From Nereocystis luetkeana (Eukaryota > Sar > Phaeophyceae > Laminariales > Laminariaceae), in the NCBI GenBank assembly GCA_031213475.1, contig JARUPZ010000020.1, positions 6,125,858-6,189,857 of the forward strand: a stretch of 64,000 nucleotides of DNA. The letters run 5' to 3'. The notes below the pieces were generated by a model. The model had not been told where the DNA came from. It ran no database searches and was given only the letters and a program-made list of their open reading frames with translations. Of this stretch, positions 47,595 to 60,200 are shown piece by piece. Position 1 is the stretch's first letter. Each line of letters begins with the position of its first letter. The position numbers and the translations under genes were made by a program.

Positions 47595-48900
47595 CTGATT
47601 TACTGCTCTAAGGCTCTACTTCAGCTCCATAGCACATCACCGAAGCTTATTCTCCTTGGGGCGAGTGAAACAGGCCACACAGAACGATCATGGCGACTAC
47701 TACTTTAATCATACCAACCCTGGGGCCACGTGATAATAGCCATGTTGCAAGTATACAAGTACGAGTTTAGTTTAGTTTTTCATCACCGGGGTGGTTGGTT
47801 TCCTGTGGTGGGGTGGTATCTCAAGATAAGGGTCGTGGTCCGTATATCCTTATACCTGGTATGTAAAAACCAAGCAACACCGTCCTTGTCGTAAAGATCT
47901 GTTCCCAGTAGGTCTGCCGGTGCATGTTCATACGTGCACAACGCATACATCCACACAACTATTAATTGTACCTATGATACGACCTAATACATACCTGGTA
48001 CAGCAGCAGCGACCCTGTCCCCAATCCGGTCCTGATACTCGTAATGTGCAATGGTTGAATACGTACGTATCGAATACCTGTGGTACCTGGTACCAGGTGC
48101 CCGTATATACATCAAAGCGTGGTGGAAAAAATACAAATTTCAAATTTCGTCCAACAAGGCCGACAATCTTGAAAATTTCAAGAATTCAAAATTCAGAAGG
48201 ACACCCATACTACACAGCCCACCCACATGCACAGCTCACACACAGCGGCAGACATCAACAGCACTATTGGCAGATGCTGCTGCTTCTACTGCTGTGCCCT
48301 CCGCACCTTAGTTTTATACGCGTGCATCCCCGCACGAACCGACATCATGTGCGAGATTCCACGAGCGCTGCCGCCAGCCCAGATCGCCAAGTTCCTTGCA
48401 GTGGCGATATCTCACATCTCGTTCGCAGAGAGACCGGCCTTGGATGCAAAGCACTGCTGCTGTGCTGCTTGAGCAGAACAACGTTGATGCTGCTTGGCCG
48501 GAACCAACACCAGGTGCACCGACGAAATGACGCACAACCGAGTAGCCAGTGCCTTGCTCAATTCCAGGGAGAGAGGCGCAGTATACCGCGACCGCACGCG
48601 TGTCTACCTTGAGACCACACTCCCCTTCGTCCTCGCTGTTTCGTACAGGGAGCATTTTTTTTGTTTTTTTAGCCGAGCAAGGGGTTTCGTTGTGAATATG
48701 AGGCATGCTCTACTGCACATGACAACCCCGCGGAGCGGAGATGAACTGAAATGTTTTTTCGAAAGGCAACAAACAACGACAAAGATACCGGAGCCGCTTA
48801 GAGCGGCACGAGCTGGGAAGAGTTGCTCAACCGGGCGGCTCTTACTCTTCGCGGGCCATCCTGTCCCAGGGGTGGTCCGCCTGTGAAGCGGCAACGTTCG
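47595..48900. other. Intergenic with one candidate coding patch
   Basis: A frame of about 230 codons (47,920-48,612) is open but poor in recognisable features. The part near 48,345-48,470 is also open in another + frame (MCEIPRALPPAQIAKFLAV) and on the minus strand. I cannot assign a real gene. A perfect TACCTGGTACCAGGT palindrome sits near 48,080. Confidence 0.3.
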
Positions 48901-48922
48901 AGATCTCCACACAGCAAGTGCC

Positions 48923-49093
48923 ATGTCGGGGATTCGAGCGGGGATGATGCGGCATGCTGTTACGGTCTTTGCCGCGACAGCATCGCTGCTGTTCCAAGTC
49001 GGCCTACACGTCGGCCACGAAACCGTAATCTACGAGGTCAGCCGTGCTATGGGACACGTCGGGCTCGGTGGACTACGCGCCGTCCGGCCTATG
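48923..49093 (+). CDS. Candidate 5' exon with a hydrophobic segment
   Basis: The frame starts at ATG 48,923 and ends before GTAAGTG at 49,094. It reads MSGIRAGMMRHAVTVF, then a hydrophobic stretch AATASLLFQVGLHVG, then VSRAMGHVGLGGLRAVRP. It could be a first exon with a signal anchor or transit-like region, or an internal exon entered after 'ccacacag'. Its position upstream of the right-copy gene A exons makes it a candidate 5' exon of that gene. No homology is recognised. Confidence 0.4.
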
Positions 49094-49449
49094 GTAAGTG
49101 ACTTTTTTGCTGGCTCGGAATTGCTGCTGCTACTGCTGTCGTTGCGATAGCTCGGTTGTTGAAACTGCTGCTGTTGTTGTTGTGTAGAATGAAGAACGTT
49201 CCTGATCGTAAACGAGCACCTCTACGATACCTATGTACGAGTAGCTCCGTTGCCACCGGCGGGATCGTCGTAGCAACAGCTGGTGCCGGTGCCGCAGGTG
49301 CCAGGAGGAATCAAGCGTTAGCGTGAAAAGCACTCGCTGCGCGCTCCTCCTTACGCAGCGAAGATAGGTCTGGAGACACGGCATACAGCAGTATCGTAGT
49401 TGAGATCCGCCCTCCGAAAGCCGAAAGAAATTATTTCACCTCTCGAGCA

Positions 49450-50181
49450 TTACGTACTGGTATTGGTATTACCAGGTATATGATACGGTGTATCATAGGA
49501 ACATCGAACGTTACTCGCATGATTATACGGTACATACGTATCATACATACCAGGTACGATGTAACAACTGGGCGGCTGATGGAACACCCGAACAAAACAC
49601 GCTCGATCCCCGCGTGCGTTCATCTTTCGACAGATTTCGGGCGCAGTAGGAAGAGGCTTCGACGTAAGGGACTTCCCCGCGCTTCCCGAGGCGAAGCCAG
49701 GTGATTCATTCGGAGTATTATCATCATATATTGGCATCACAGAACGATTCCGCTCATTTTTGCGGTGTGATCCGGTTTCATAGCGATACTGCAGGAGCAT
49801 GATTGTTCTGTGAGTCGTTTCTTTGAAGCGGTGTTCAATATTGAAGATGTGACGCCCCCCGTGGGCTGTGATCGTGATCAGTCGGGGGTGGCCTTCTGCC
49901 CGACAGTCGCAGCAGAGAATATCACGCCAGCCAGCAAACTGGATCGAAATACGCAACATCACTGCGGCATCTCGATTGTAGGCAAACGCTTCCAAATCGC
50001 CGGCTAAGATGAAGCGAGGAACATGTTTGTCGTACCTACTCGTACTTGTATCAATGGAAATATGTAAGACCCCCTCTAGTTCCAGGAAATATGTAAGACC
50101 CCCTCTAGTTCCAAGCTTGTCAGCAAACCGTTTCGAGGGCATTCCCTGCGCTCGCGACCATAGCATGCAGAACTCTATCAA
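49450..50181 (-). other. Minus-strand open frame of 243 codons, unassigned
   Basis: One of the longest frames in the window outside low-complexity DNA. It contains LCCDCRAEGHPRLITI and other protein-like patches but no family I can name. A 27 bp direct repeat, beginning 'aaatatgtaagaccccctct', lies at about 50,058 and 50,086 near its start. If the gene on the + strand is real, this would lie in one of its introns. It could be a decayed element gene. Confidence 0.3.
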
Positions 50182-51308
50182 TACGATCCCAAGGCTTTTC
50201 TAGGACTTCATACGTGATGCACGTCTATGCTAAGCTGGTGGCAGTTGTGCTGGAGTCGATAGCCGTTTTTATCCCGTATGATAGCTACGTATGCACCTCC
50301 CCAAATCTGTCTACCACTACGTACTTGGTACCTGGTATCGCTCAGTGTGGCATCTGAACCTACCTTGGTGTTGTACTGAAGTCCGCATACGAACTATATG
50401 ATCAATAGTGTGATCAATAGTGTTTGTTTATCTGATCCCTGATGCCGGAGGCGGCACGGAGATCGTTCACGCTGTTGTCGCTACGAGCTTATGAGGTGAA
50501 ACAAAAAGTATGCCCCTCTTTCTTCACGCTACTCTGTAAAAGCAGTGTCCACACCGCGAAGCCCATGCCCCCGTTTCAAATCCGCTCCGATATGCAGTTG
50601 CTTTTCTTGGGGCCATCATGTATTTTTCTTTCTCGTGTTGATGCGGTCTGTTGTGTGTGACACCAAGTTGGCAATGCACCTGGTAGCGTTTTGTGCTGCC
50701 TGCGCCTGGCACCAATCTCGATTGTCGGATCTGCAGTGCTAAAACTATCACAGAGAGCCACAACCTCCATCAATAAAAGTAACGAAGTGCCTCCCTCTCC
50801 CCCCAACGCAGCCCCAGGGTGGATGGCGCACCCTTTAGTAGGGTCTACGGATTCGGTTGATTCGCACCCTCGGTCGCTCCTGCCATTTTATAGCCACGGG
50901 TTTTGGGGAGTCCGGCAGACTGCGTCGCGACGAGCCGATCGACCACATCTCCCCCCTCTCCCGCACCCAATGTTTTGCTTGGTTTATAAGACGGCGCCAT
51001 AGGAAGCAGCGAGGACACGTAGGCCACCACCGTCGAATGTCGACGGTGGTGGCCTCGGCGTTCTCACTGCTTCATATGACGCCGCCTTTCAAAATATACG
51101 AAACGTTGGGTGCATAAGAGGGGGGGGGGGGCGGCTCGTCGCTGTCTGCCGGACTCCCCATTAGGTTGATGAGTACCCTCGTTCGCTTTTGAAACTTAGG
51201 TCTTCAGAGTAAAGGCAAAACATTTTTTTGTGTATTCCGGCAGTCTGCATCACCAGGCGTCGGCCAACCCCCCCCCCCCACCTCCCGTGCCTAACGTTTT
51301 TTTCGTAG

Positions 51309-51479
51309 TCCCTGCCATTGGAAGCGGCGAGGATGCTGAGGCCTCCACCATCAACCCGTGGAGCGCCTCTTTCTCCAACACGGCCTCAGGCCAGAGGGCG
51401 GCCGTCTCGCATAAGAAGCACCGAAGCGCCTTCGTGCCGAGGGGTCGCAGGGACGAACTACGCATTGCGCAGGTCGGTT
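51309..51479 (+). CDS. Candidate exon, uncharacterised
   Basis: Flanked by 'tttttttcgtag' and 'gcgcag|gtcgg', with frame PAIGSGEDAEASTINPW, then a basic tail HKKHRSAFVPRGRRDE. An alternative register is also open. Composition differs from the neighbouring intergenic DNA. Its gene membership is unproven. Confidence 0.3.
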
Positions 51480-52101
51480 ATTAATTGTGTGCCAACGGGC
51501 ATGCCACCCACCAGGTGCAGGCTAGCTTAATACAGCGAAGAACAGGCATTCATTTGTTTTCTTTAGTGGCGTCGCCGTATATCTCGCAGATGTTTTGAGC
51601 GATTTGACAAACCAGTGGTCACAGGCAGGGACCTGCGACTGGCGTTGATCGTGAAGAATACAGCGACAGACGTAGACAACGTAGTAGTGCGTGTAGGCAA
51701 CGTATTAATAGTATTAAGTAGGAGAAATAAAACACAAGCATTGAGCGTTGAAAAATGTACTGGTACTCCCTTTTGGATTTGTGGCCAGGTGTCAGGCGCA
51801 CGTCCATGCTGCTAACAGCTACGTAGCTCCCCCCTTCGCCAGGACGTGGGTCCACGCACCGTGCTTTCATCAGACTCTGCGAACATCACAGTTCTTGCAC
51901 GATTGAGACTGTACCTGATTATCGCGGATAGTCTGGAATAATATCGTTTTCGATTTGAAGCGAACACTACAATGTGCTGGCATTCAAAACTTATATCGCA
52001 TCTGCAGTGACGATACACCAGGTAGTCTTCACTCAGCAACGTTTGTCTGCAGCTGACCGAGCCACGTTATGTGGCCATGATTCGATTATGATTATTAATA
52101 G

Positions 52102-52248
52102 GTGCTGCCACCCAGCGCGATCGGCCGGGACATTCCTGTGTCTGCTCAACGATCAGAGTGCCAGGCGTCCCCCGTGGAGACCGTCGTCACCCGCGCAGTT
52201 CTTCACGGCGGCAACGCCGGGGATGACAGTGTTGATGAAATCCAAGAG
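52102..52248 (+). CDS. Candidate internal exon (49 codons, phase 0-0)
   Basis: Begins after 'attattaatag' and ends before 'gtgcgc'. The frame reads VLPPSAIGRDIPVSAQRSE, then VETVVTRAVLHGGNAGDD. It has coding-like composition and a symmetric phase. Possibly part of the 5' region of the right-copy gene A. No domain recognised. Confidence 0.4.
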
Positions 52249-53191
52249 GTGCGCCGAACTATAGAGCTCGTACCAGCTTTGTTCTGAGTATTCCTATTCG
52301 CTCTAGGGATAAATGGACGTTCTGATTATTACTGTTAGACCTGGGAATGGATTCGTGTTAGACGTAACAAAATGTCTAGTCTATTAAACAAACCGTTGAA
52401 ACAAAACGTTTTTTTTTCTAGATGAGTCTGGCACCACCCTAATCACTTGGCTTTAGACTACATTCAAGGTTGCAGCAAATAACTGATTACTCGGCACAGG
52501 AAACGAATGGGATGATCGCGTTCGACAGACGCATCCAGTCGATGGAGAAAGAGGGGATGGCCGGTTATGAATTGATCGGCAGATTATTTTCTATACGATT
52601 AGAAGTATACCGAAAAAAACGTTTTTTTCAGTTCTATTCGTTCTTGGTCTTCAGGGGAGCACTACTTGACAATACTAAAGAACAAATATGTGCCATCCCC
52701 TCTGCTAGGGCTTTGTGCACACAGCAATGCAACCCGCGCTTGAACCCGACAAGTAACCGACAAGAAATTTGCTCCAAAGTTGACCCTCTTTTGATGAGTC
52801 AACTGTTGATAGGAAATTCGACAAATATCCCGAGATGAAGAAGGAAAAAACAAGGACGACCAGTCTTCATTGTATCGGGAAAACGATGCCAGGCATGAAC
52901 GCGACCACACGCCGAGCGATTGTCATCACACCCGGTGCCATCGCTGCAGCGAAGACCATCTGTGATCGGGCCTTGATGCAGCAGGAAGCGAGTCACCCCT
53001 AGCGTTCAGATGCACGCATGACACGGCGGCCTCACGTGAGAAAATGATGGAATAAAAAAAAACTACCCTACCACTCTGTCCGGAAGTGTAGGGACCGTCC
53101 GAGTATAAATATGAAAATGAACGGTTCCTTACATTTCCGTATAGAGTAGTAGGTACGTACGAGTGCATACAGCAATATCATGCAGAACTTC

Positions 53192-53727
53192 AGGCGAGTA
53201 GTGCATGCAGCCTTGGACGCAAGGCTCAAGCCCAGCTGCACGCACAGCAACAACTTGCCCGTGAGCTAGAGGTGTGGCGCGCTTCCACAGAATGCGGGCA
53301 GCGCCGTCGAAATCCCGGTCTGGGCGAAGTGCAGTATAGCAGCACGCAGCCGATTATCGATAGCTGTGTGTGGGTATATTCTTCTTGTTGCTTGCACGCG
53401 CCCAACAGCAATATACCAGGACCACATAGCTTGCGACTTTATCTGTACAATAAATGTTTCACAGGGGGGGCAGCATTCTCGTGCTGCCGGCCGCCAATCC
53501 CATGGGCCTACCAGAAACGTGTGAATCGTTCACGCTCGCGCGTCCGTGTCTACGCTGCTACCCTACGGTCTGGGCTTGGTTGTGCGCTGTCCAGCAGAAC
53601 GTTTTGTGCAAAAAGCAACGCTGACTTATTTTCAGCTCCTAGCTCGACGCCGCGACGTTGACCCCGCACAGCGTTTTTTTTTTGTTTCGGGAGGGAGCAT
53701 CATCGATCATTGGTTTTGGTGGCAAAG
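53192..53727 (+). CDS. Candidate exons immediately upstream of the right duplicated copy
   Basis: After 'agaacttcag' the frame reads ASSACSLGRKAQAQLH, then QQQLARELEVWRAS, an alpha-helical, possibly coiled-coil stretch. A second patch near 53,546-53,727 reads ATLTYFQLLARRRDVDP, then FFFVSGGSIIDHWFW. Exact splice sites are uncertain. They lie directly before the T run that begins the duplication. The left copy has no equivalent sequence in this window. Confidence 0.35.
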
Positions 53728-54277
53728 TTTTTTTTTCCCCCGTCACGGATTTGGTTGATTTGCTAAATATATGTTATCCCAGATCTCTACCATGCGACAT
53801 TCTTCGTTTTTGTTTTCAGGTACTAACACGAATCCCTTCCCAGGCGTATTAGCAGATGAAGCGCCGTGGCTAGGTTACACAAATATCGTTCTTGCGGGAT
53901 GCTGAATGCGCGGAGGTGCTGTCAATAGCGCGAACCGTCAGAGCTTGTACGGAGCTAAACGCGTCAAGGGCTGTTATTAATACTAAATCATGCGCCGTTG
54001 AGGAATTGAAAATGTGTGCGCTCAGCGCGCTCGTAGGCGGCGTTAGCACCAAGGAAGCCGTGGAGGCGTGCCAGCGGTCACGGCCTACTTGCACTGTTTA
54101 GCAACAGCTACCGGGTCCGCTGTCCCTTGGGGCGCGCCGAGCACCATCGTCTTTCTTCTCGTGGCGGTGTTATTGTTTGAAATAGTCTGCAGCAAAACAT
54201 CCGCGACCTGAACACGTTCACATCCCCCCGCTGCTCGATGCTGCCTACCACACGGGGGGCTCACCACACAGGGACAG

Positions 54278-57200
54278 GTCACCAGTTTCTACGTCAATGC
54301 TCGCACTGATGACGGCAAGCCCACAACGGGAGGTGAGTGCATTATTCTGTTGTGGTGGCTCGATATTGTTTCATGCCGGGATCGGTTCGCTCAAGTTTAT
54401 TATGGTTTCCCTTGAAACGTTCCGGCGCTTACGATGGTGTTGTGACCGACAAGCATATTTTGTCGTTTAGTATTTAGGTCACAAGATAATGCTCGCTACA
54501 ATAATCATCAGGCTCATTTTATCGCCCAGTCTATGGCTGACGCTTGTATCGTTCCGCTACACGGTCATATGGGCACGTGCTGAGTGAAGTACGTACAATG
54601 TTATATACTGCAAGTCCTGTCTGCTGGTGGAGGCGAAAGCGCCGAGAGCCGCAATATAGGTTGCGTTCCGGGTACAGTTTAGCTCTACGGTAAACCGCTA
54701 AATGCACCTGAGCTTTGTACAGTGCATCGTCCACCGCACCGTAAGAAGCCGCCTATTGAACAGATGATCGCACCGCACATCCACACCACGCCACACTGCG
54801 ACATTGCTTTTTGAATAGCAGTATCGATCGGCATCGCGCCGTACGTTTTGAGCAAGCAGCACACCATGAAAAGCCTTGGTAGTTTTACCTCGGACCTGCT
54901 TTGTTTTTCCGGAGCTTCCTTTCCACGATACCCTGGTATGTATTTTTGGGTTGTTTTTGTCGTCCGCAAGGAGGGAGGCGTAAATGTCCTGGTATTCCTA
55001 GTTCGCAAACGGTATTTTTAGCCCACAGGCTGTCACTGCCGATCGTTTGCCTCCCCCAAACCAGCTTTACACGATACGCTATTCAGCGGCACTTATTCGG
55101 TCATTCGTTTGTTTCAACATTCTTGGGGAGGCAGCAACTCGTGCAGTCCTTGTGCGAGTTACTTCTCTTAAAACCTCTTGACTTTGTTCACTGGGGGGTA
55201 AATTTGATTGCGCTTCCTGTAACGCCCCTCCCCAGCTGCGATTGGCAGCTGTAGATTGCCCGAGATGTGAACATGCTTGTTGTCCTCCCTTGTGTACTTG
55301 GTATTCTTTGTCACGCCCAGGAAGCGACATCTTTTTCACGGAGCTTTTCCGCACCAACGCGGATGGCTCCCAAGAGTGGGAAGCGGATGGTGGCGTGGCG
55401 GTCTACGCACCTCGTGTCGACGGCGAGATGTGCCCGATACCTCTACCGCTGCCGCCGGGACCGTTCCCGTTCGAGAGGTGAATTGTCGCTTGCGCTTGGC
55501 GAATGGTTTCGCGTGGGATTTCGCTGCATTGTTTACGGTAACCTAAACAGCAACAAAAGGGATGGATTGAAGTTCGAAGCTTGATTTGGCGTACCGCATC
55601 ACCCCCGTTTCATTGGCCCGTATACGCCTGGACGCCAAGCGACTGTAGCTGGCGCACATACGTTTATAAGAGAAAGGGGTGTGCATGGATACCACGTGCT
55701 CGGAGGTTAGCCCGTGCTGCTACGCTTCTCGTAGTGCCTCTGTTTCGGATGACAAAGCCGGGGGATTGAAGCACGAACCTTGTTTTTTTCGTTAGGAAAA
55801 TTCCGAAGAGTAACGCTTTCTTGCCATTGTGGCGTCCGGCTGAAGCACGTTTTACTGCATCTGAAGAAACTCTACTCCCGTATGATGTGCAGTTGAGCAA
55901 CGTTTAATTTTGAACATGCATATCACGCACGGAGGTAGGACTCACCACGCCGGAAGATGTACACCAGTCTGATCGTAAATACAAGGTTCACTTAGATGGC
56001 CACATAAAGTCCAAATGCACCTTATGTTTACGCTCAGACAACTAAATGAAACGCGCTCCAGGAGTCCTGCTCCCCGAAACATATGAGACCAAAGGACGAA
56101 AGAAAATAAACTGCGAACCCGTGTAAAGCGAATGTATTGCGTAGCAAAAACGTGTATAAACAGACATGCATGCCACCCCCAACTGTTCGTCAAAACGCTT
56201 CTGTGGTACAGTGACACTGCGGGCAACCACGCGGACGCCGTTGAGGTCGGTACATCCCCTTCTGGTGGTGCCGGGACAAGGTATCCGTTTGTGGAGGACG
56301 AGGAAGTCCTTAAACCCGGACGGTATCTCACCTCATACGTGGCTCCCGGTCCCGGACCCCACGAGGTGAAGAACAGTACAACCTCACGTGTACAAAGTAG
56401 CATACCAGGTGTCTGGTGTATCGTTCTTCTATAATAGTACTGCCGGCATTGAAGTATACTGGGTTGCCCTCGGGTCGGTCGCTTTTCCTGGGTTATGCTG
56501 TATATTTACACTCAGCGGGACACTATCTTTATTATGCGCGCAAGGAGAACATGTGGCGACCGGACACACCGCATTGCTTTGGGTGCTGACCGCTATAGGA
56601 TGCGACGAGCGAGCCTTGGCTATGCTATATATCGAGCAAGAACGATGAAATCCGTGCGTCGTGGGGCAAAGGATGAGTTTCCACGTAGTTTGTTTTCCAC
56701 GACGTGTAATGGGTGCACACAAAACTCTACATGTTGCTGAACTCTCATTATGTCTACGTTTCGGCTCTATCACAGGCCTCAGTGACACAGCTGCTCTCTG
56801 GTGGCTTGGATGCCAAGTTCTGGGACAACCAGTGGCTGGTGGGTACCCCGATTGTCCACAAGATCGACCCAGAGGTGAGGCGGCCCCGCCCCGCGGCTTA
56901 GAGAGAGCGCACCTTGAGGGAATACCTGGCAACGCGGGTACACGATGTACGGGCGGGTGTATGGCGTTGATGCGTACAATCCAAGCAAACCTTGCTGCAG
57001 GAGCGGGCTACAGAGCCCAAACACAAAGCATCCCCCTGATATGATACAGTTGGTTTCTATGTATGTTAGGGCATAAGTACGTACCCATGCCCGATAGCAT
57101 ATTTGGACTTTCCGCCATGCTTTCGCTCATCAACGTTTCCTTGAGGGTCGCTGCCGTAGGCTACGATGCCGCTCGGCAGCGTATTCGGCACTTTGTCAAG

Positions 57201-60200
57201 GACAGATCAGACACACCGCAATCTTGAACGTCTTGGACAGTATGTCAGCAGAGCCGCATGATAGTTTGGTACTTTTTATTTCAGTCTCTGAGTGACATTG
57301 GGCGGCCCAAAACCATACGATATTGAGCATTAGATGTTGCGGTCAGTCCGTTCACTTCTTGTTGGTTGAACACGAAGGTTTCACAGCCTGTGTCTTCATT
57401 TTTCGCCGCTGCTAGTTGCATTAAAAAATCAGTTTCTCCCCCCATGGCCACGCCGGAAAACAAGTCAATGAATTCGACGCGGTCATCTATATGCACGAAA
57501 CTCCGCCTTCCAAGCGGTTCTCAGCATGATGCAGTTCACCCGCCACGCGACTCGTCGAATACACCATGGCGCTTCGCGCTTGGTGCTAGCGATGCCTGCC
57601 TGGTCGTTGACAACCGGACGTGCTCCGTCCCGGCATTTTTGGGTTGCGAGGTTCTATGGTCATACCACTACGGCCATGCATGATGTTGGGTACACCCGCT
57701 TCCGGAGCCTCAATCGTTGTTGCTGTATATGAACGTTTTTTCCGATGTTTTCTCGTGTGATATGGGCAGTGTCGCATAGATTTAGGTACGAATAGTACTC
57801 CTGATTATCCCTTTCCAATGCCCCCGCCCCCTCCCCCTCCCCATCCGTGGCCCGTACGCTCTTGCCTCATCAGGTGTCCTTCAATTGGGGGCTAAACCCG
57901 GTGACGTCGTTCGGTCACGGGCTCGTGTCCGCCCGATGGGAAGGAAAGCTTCTCGCTCCTTCGAGCGAAACGTTCCACCTCTTCGTGAGGGCCCACGGGG
58001 GCTTCCGGCTATTTCTCGACCACAAGTTGGTTATTAACTCTTGGGCAGGTGTTTACCGTGTGCTGTGAGCGCTTGCTTGTGGTGGTGGTATATAGTAGAT
58101 ACAGTTATAAAACATAAAGCACCCCCCGGCCAACTGTGGCAGCGGCAGAGGCGGCCATATATCGGTAGAAATAGTAGTTTACCCCATGCAGCAGTTGACG
58201 CGTTATGCATGGATGAGAACTTGAGTAAGCACGATGTGCCAATGGCGATGCTGACAGCCAAGAATAGGTGCAAGTTGTCGTCTCACTACTGCCCCTGTTG
58301 GTATGGTGCAACAGTAGCATTAAGTATCTCAAGAAAAATGAACCGCGCGGGAATGTCTTTCGCAGTATGTTTAACTTTTTACTGAGCGTATCGTGAGCAC
58401 CCATTAGTCTTCCCTTCGAAAACATACTCCGGGGGAGCGCAATGTGCCCACAACACATATGGTACCTCGTTCTCCGTATGTGAATATCGTGCGTCATGTC
58501 CAGAAAACCTAAGGGCAGTCAAGGAGCGGACGGTTCTGGCCAACCTCATCAAGGGAACCTACCATGATATCGTCCTTGAGTACACAGAAGGGGGGGGGGC
58601 AGCGAGCGTCCAGGTTAGTCTGTTGCTTGAGCAGTTGCCCCCTCGTTCGATCGTGGTGTACCATCAGATTATTATCGCAGCAGTGATGCATAGTGCTATA
58701 CTACGTCTGAGCCGACGACCCCAACGATGGATCTGTCAATACCAATGCAGAAAACAGTCACGACAAGTAGCCGGCCTGTGTGTGGAATGAAATTGTGCGT
58801 TCACGACAAGCAAATGGTGTGTCTCCCTCCATTTTTCGGAAAGGGCGTTGCTCAACAAATTCGCGCGTGGTCTCTTTGTGGCCGCTTGAACTACTCTTCC
58901 TGGTAGTTGTGTACTGCAGTACGACAGCAATAGTATGGGTTCGGTATAGCGGGCTACCTTGACATTGCTTGGCGCGGTGTCTGTCAGAACTGAACATGTC
59001 AAGGATATGTTCTGTAGGGTTTGCGTATCCCGGGTAGGGATGTTTTAAAGTGTGGCAGAACTCACAGAGGCTCCGGGTAGGGGTTTAAGCTCCGGGTAAG
59101 GTTTTGGATGTCTTACATAACTCACAGAAGTATCGGGTATGTGTCAGCTGGCGTACTGAACTCACACCCGTTCCGGGCAAGTATTTGTTTCCCCCCGTAC
59201 CCGTACCCTCAAGGTGTCGAGTACCGGGTGTTTTCCCGATTTTCTGTGTATCTCGCCGACTCAAAAGCCGGGTACGGGTATGGGGTGTTGTACCCGTACC
59301 CCGGGTATTATGCCACGGGCGTACAGAACCTGCAGAAGTTCCGGGTACGGGTATGGATGCTGCACAGCACTCACGAAAGTTCCGAGTACAGGTATGAATG
59401 CCGTACATAACTTACAGAAGTTCCGGGTACGAGTAACACCCGAAGAAATACCCCGGGTATACTTACCCTACAGAACATAACCTTGGAACAGTTATTTTTC
59501 CAAGGCCGCCGATCACGGAATGCACCGACATGTTTCACGCGTGATCTGCTTTGCTGGTTAGTGTTGTTCGGTTTTTGGATAGTAAAGGAGGTCGGTCGAT
59601 GACACAAACGGAATGTAATGGTCCTCTCAGCCTCAATGGCGGATCGGCCATATTTTGAATTTAGCAGTTCGCCCGAACGAACTACGAAACGTGTGATATC
59701 AGGTGCAGGTATAGGGTCAGCTAGGAATTGTGTACAAAAACAAATGCGATAGGTGAGTACCCGGGACATACTCAGTTATTTGGACGCAGTGGTACACTAT
59801 TATTTTGAGCAATGCGCTGCTGCTCCCATACATTGGCAGTATTCCCAGTAAAGGAGGTATTCATATTAATGGTACGCTGGTGTACTATTACGACTTACGA
59901 CCTACCAGGTATATATGTTGTTGCTGTTGTCGTTGCTGCTGTTGTTGATCTCACATGACTCTCAAATCAAAGAGTCCGTGGCCACACAAAGGTGCTGGGC
60001 CCCTAGGAAGATCCGAAAAAAAACTTGAAAAATCAAAGTTCGGCTGAGAAGCACGACGCTTCCCACCTAAAAATACACGACGAAAAATGCGCACACAAAA
60101 TGAAATCAATGTGCAAACTGAACGAACATGGCCGCGCGTATCCGCTCAACTACAGCATAGAATTCCCTCGTTCCAACAACTAACCAAGTCGTGACTACTG

